Source: Nocardioides sp. (GTDB lineage: Bacteria; Actinomycetota; Actinomycetes; Propionibacteriales; Nocardioidaceae). Taken from it: DNA of 32,456 bases. The stretch lies in the NCBI RefSeq assembly GCF_025964975.1, contig NZ_JAOPXV010000011.1:1-32456 (forward strand), given 5' to 3'. Below, piece by piece: positions 31,661-32,456 of this stretch. Below the pieces are notes generated by a model. That model was given only the letters and a program-made list of their open reading frames with translations, searched no databases and had not been told where the DNA came from. The first letter of the stretch is position 1; every line of letters starts with the position of its first letter. The translations under genes and the position numbers were made by a program.

Positions 31661-32456
31661 TCAGCGGCGGGGCATGTCGCCCGCCGCCGTGGAGCCGCCG
31701 GCGGCCGTCGACCCTCCCGCGGCAGTGGAGCCGTTGGTCGAGCCACCTGCAGACCCGGTGGCGGACCCGTCTGCGGAGTGGACCTCCTCGCCCCGGTCGG
31801 CCATCTGCTCGGCCTTGGCCGCGGCCGAGGGGTCCTCCCGCTCCGGGATGCGCCCAGCCCGGGAGAGGTCGACGGTGAGGTTCTCGCCGGTCGACGGGTC
31901 GAAGAGGTGGATCTGGGTGGCGTCGACCCAGATCTCCGCCTCGTCACCCTCGCTGATGCGACTGGAACCGTCGAGGCCGACGACGAGCTGGGTCCGCATC
32001 TGGTCGCCGTCGAGGTCCTTCTCGAGTTGGTTCAGCTGCTCCTGCACCTCCGGCGGTGCCTCGAACGGGATGTAGGCGTAGGCCTCGTTGCCGAGCCACT
32101 CGACCACGTCCACCTTGGTCCTGAAGGTGGAGCCCGTTGCCTTCGACGAGTCCATGACCGAGGCGTCCTCGAAGTGCTCGGGCCTGATCCCGGCGATGAG
32201 GAGTCCCTTGCCCTGCGCGTTCCTGGCCCGCTCCTCGGGGATCGTGACGGTGCCGAAGGGCATCTTCACCGTGGTGCCGTCCACCTCGGCCGGCACGAAA
32301 TTCATCGGCGGTGAGCCGATGAAGCCCGCGACGAAGAGGTTGCCCGGGTTGGTGTAGAGCTCGCGCGGGGTCGCCAGCTGCTGGAGCACGCCGCGCTTCA
32401 TCACCGCCACCCGGTCGCCCAGCGTCATCGCCTCCGTCTGGTCGTGCGTGACGTAG
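31661..32456 (-). CDS. ugpC: UgpC/MsmK-type sugar ABC transporter ATPase, N-terminal part outside window
   Basis: The frame runs off the window at 32456, so about 265 C-terminal residues are visible. It starts in the H-loop ([19 protein letters not shown]) and goes on to [34 protein letters not shown] and the TOBE/OB regulatory domain with [49 protein letters not shown] and [12 protein letters not shown]. This is the multi-sugar importer ATPase shared by several permease systems (MsmK/UgpC/MalK type). The last 45 residues are an unusual tail with three TAAGG repeats and many Gly/Ser/Thr, ending AAGDMPRR. Walker A and B lie outside the window. Confidence 0.9.
   Translation of the reverse strand, partial: YVTHDQTEAMTLGDRVAVMKRGVLQQLATPRELYTNPGNLFVAGFIGSPPMNFVPAEVDGTTVKMPFGTVTIPEERARNAQGKGLLIAGIRPEHFEDASVMDSSKATGSTFRTKVDVVEWLGNEAYAYIPFEAPPEVQEQLNQLEKDLDGDQMRTQLVVGLDGSSRISEGDEAEIWVDATQIHLFDPSTGENLTVDLSRAGRIPEREDPSAAAKAEQMADRGEEVHSADGSATGSAGGSTNGSTAAGGSTAAGGSTAAGDMPRR

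Overview
The window looks like chromosomal core and near-core DNA from a high-GC actinobacterium, most likely Nocardioides or a close relative (Nocardioidaceae). The main clues are a mycothiol S-conjugate amidase gene (mca), which points to a mycothiol producer; a strong G/C bias at third codon positions; many GTG starts; the greA / DUF4307 / mca / small membrane protein / hemolysin III / uppS-like / phoH2 gene set; and many genes with a TANNNT box only 6-8 nt before the start codon, as expected of leaderless actinobacterial transcripts. The genus is inferred. No tRNA, rRNA, CRISPR array, intact IS element or phage module was recognised.

Layout. 1-4420: a 5'-cut DinB-like gene, a DUF1905 gene, a decayed flotillin gene, a phosphatidylcholine-synthase-like gene divergent from a DUF2200 gene, the tail of an ABC-2 permease, a TetR regulator with two operator-like sites, and the tail of an AlkB-like gene. 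4539-8344: EVE-like protein, phosphoesterase, saccharopine dehydrogenase, YciI/DGPF protein, CmoM-like methyltransferase and a nucleoside-deoxyribosyltransferase-like protein. 8388-11135: a stray msrA 3' tail, a divergent XRE regulator / SDR pair, and intact msrA. 11208-15028: an amino-acid block (metB, a glmL/mutL-like ATPase, ilvA). 15030-17381: greA, DUF4307, mca and a small membrane protein. 17384-19386: a pcaD-like hydrolase and a thiolase that overlap by one base. 19424-22178: a frameshifted yihY/brkB gene, a DUF1353 membrane protein and a hemolysin-III protein. 22278-25706: a short-chain cis-prenyltransferase, a possible small upstream gene, PIN-PhoH ATPase (phoH2) and a secreted lytic transglycosylase. 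25765-30325: a minus-strand series of class I fumarase, spermidine-synthase-like protein, class II fumarase and a methyltransferase. 30407-32456: an internally deleted capA gene, a DUF1707 / LiaF-like protein, a strong terminator and the 3' part of a UgpC/MsmK-type ABC ATPase.

How the parts fit. Most genes are housekeeping or peripheral metabolism: sulfur amino acids and 2-oxobutyrate (metB, ilvA), thiol and oxidative repair (mca, msrA), two unrelated fumarases, envelope lipids and peptidoglycan (Pcs-like, cis-prenyltransferase, transglycosylase), and the end of the beta-ketoadipate pathway. The most unusual structural feature is the number of broken genes. Five loci survive as 3' pieces or with internal losses (flotillin, ABC permease, AlkB-like, a second msrA, capA). 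Several frameshifts look like loss of one base in a G/C run, so some may be sequencing errors.

I found no convincing new multi-gene system. The best leads are the small ORF ahead of phoH2 (a PhoAT-like antitoxin candidate), the systematic leaderless promoters including a 33-bp divergent one, the orphan glmL-like gene with 16-bp tandem repeats at its start, and an MtrA-like direct repeat ahead of the transglycosylase.
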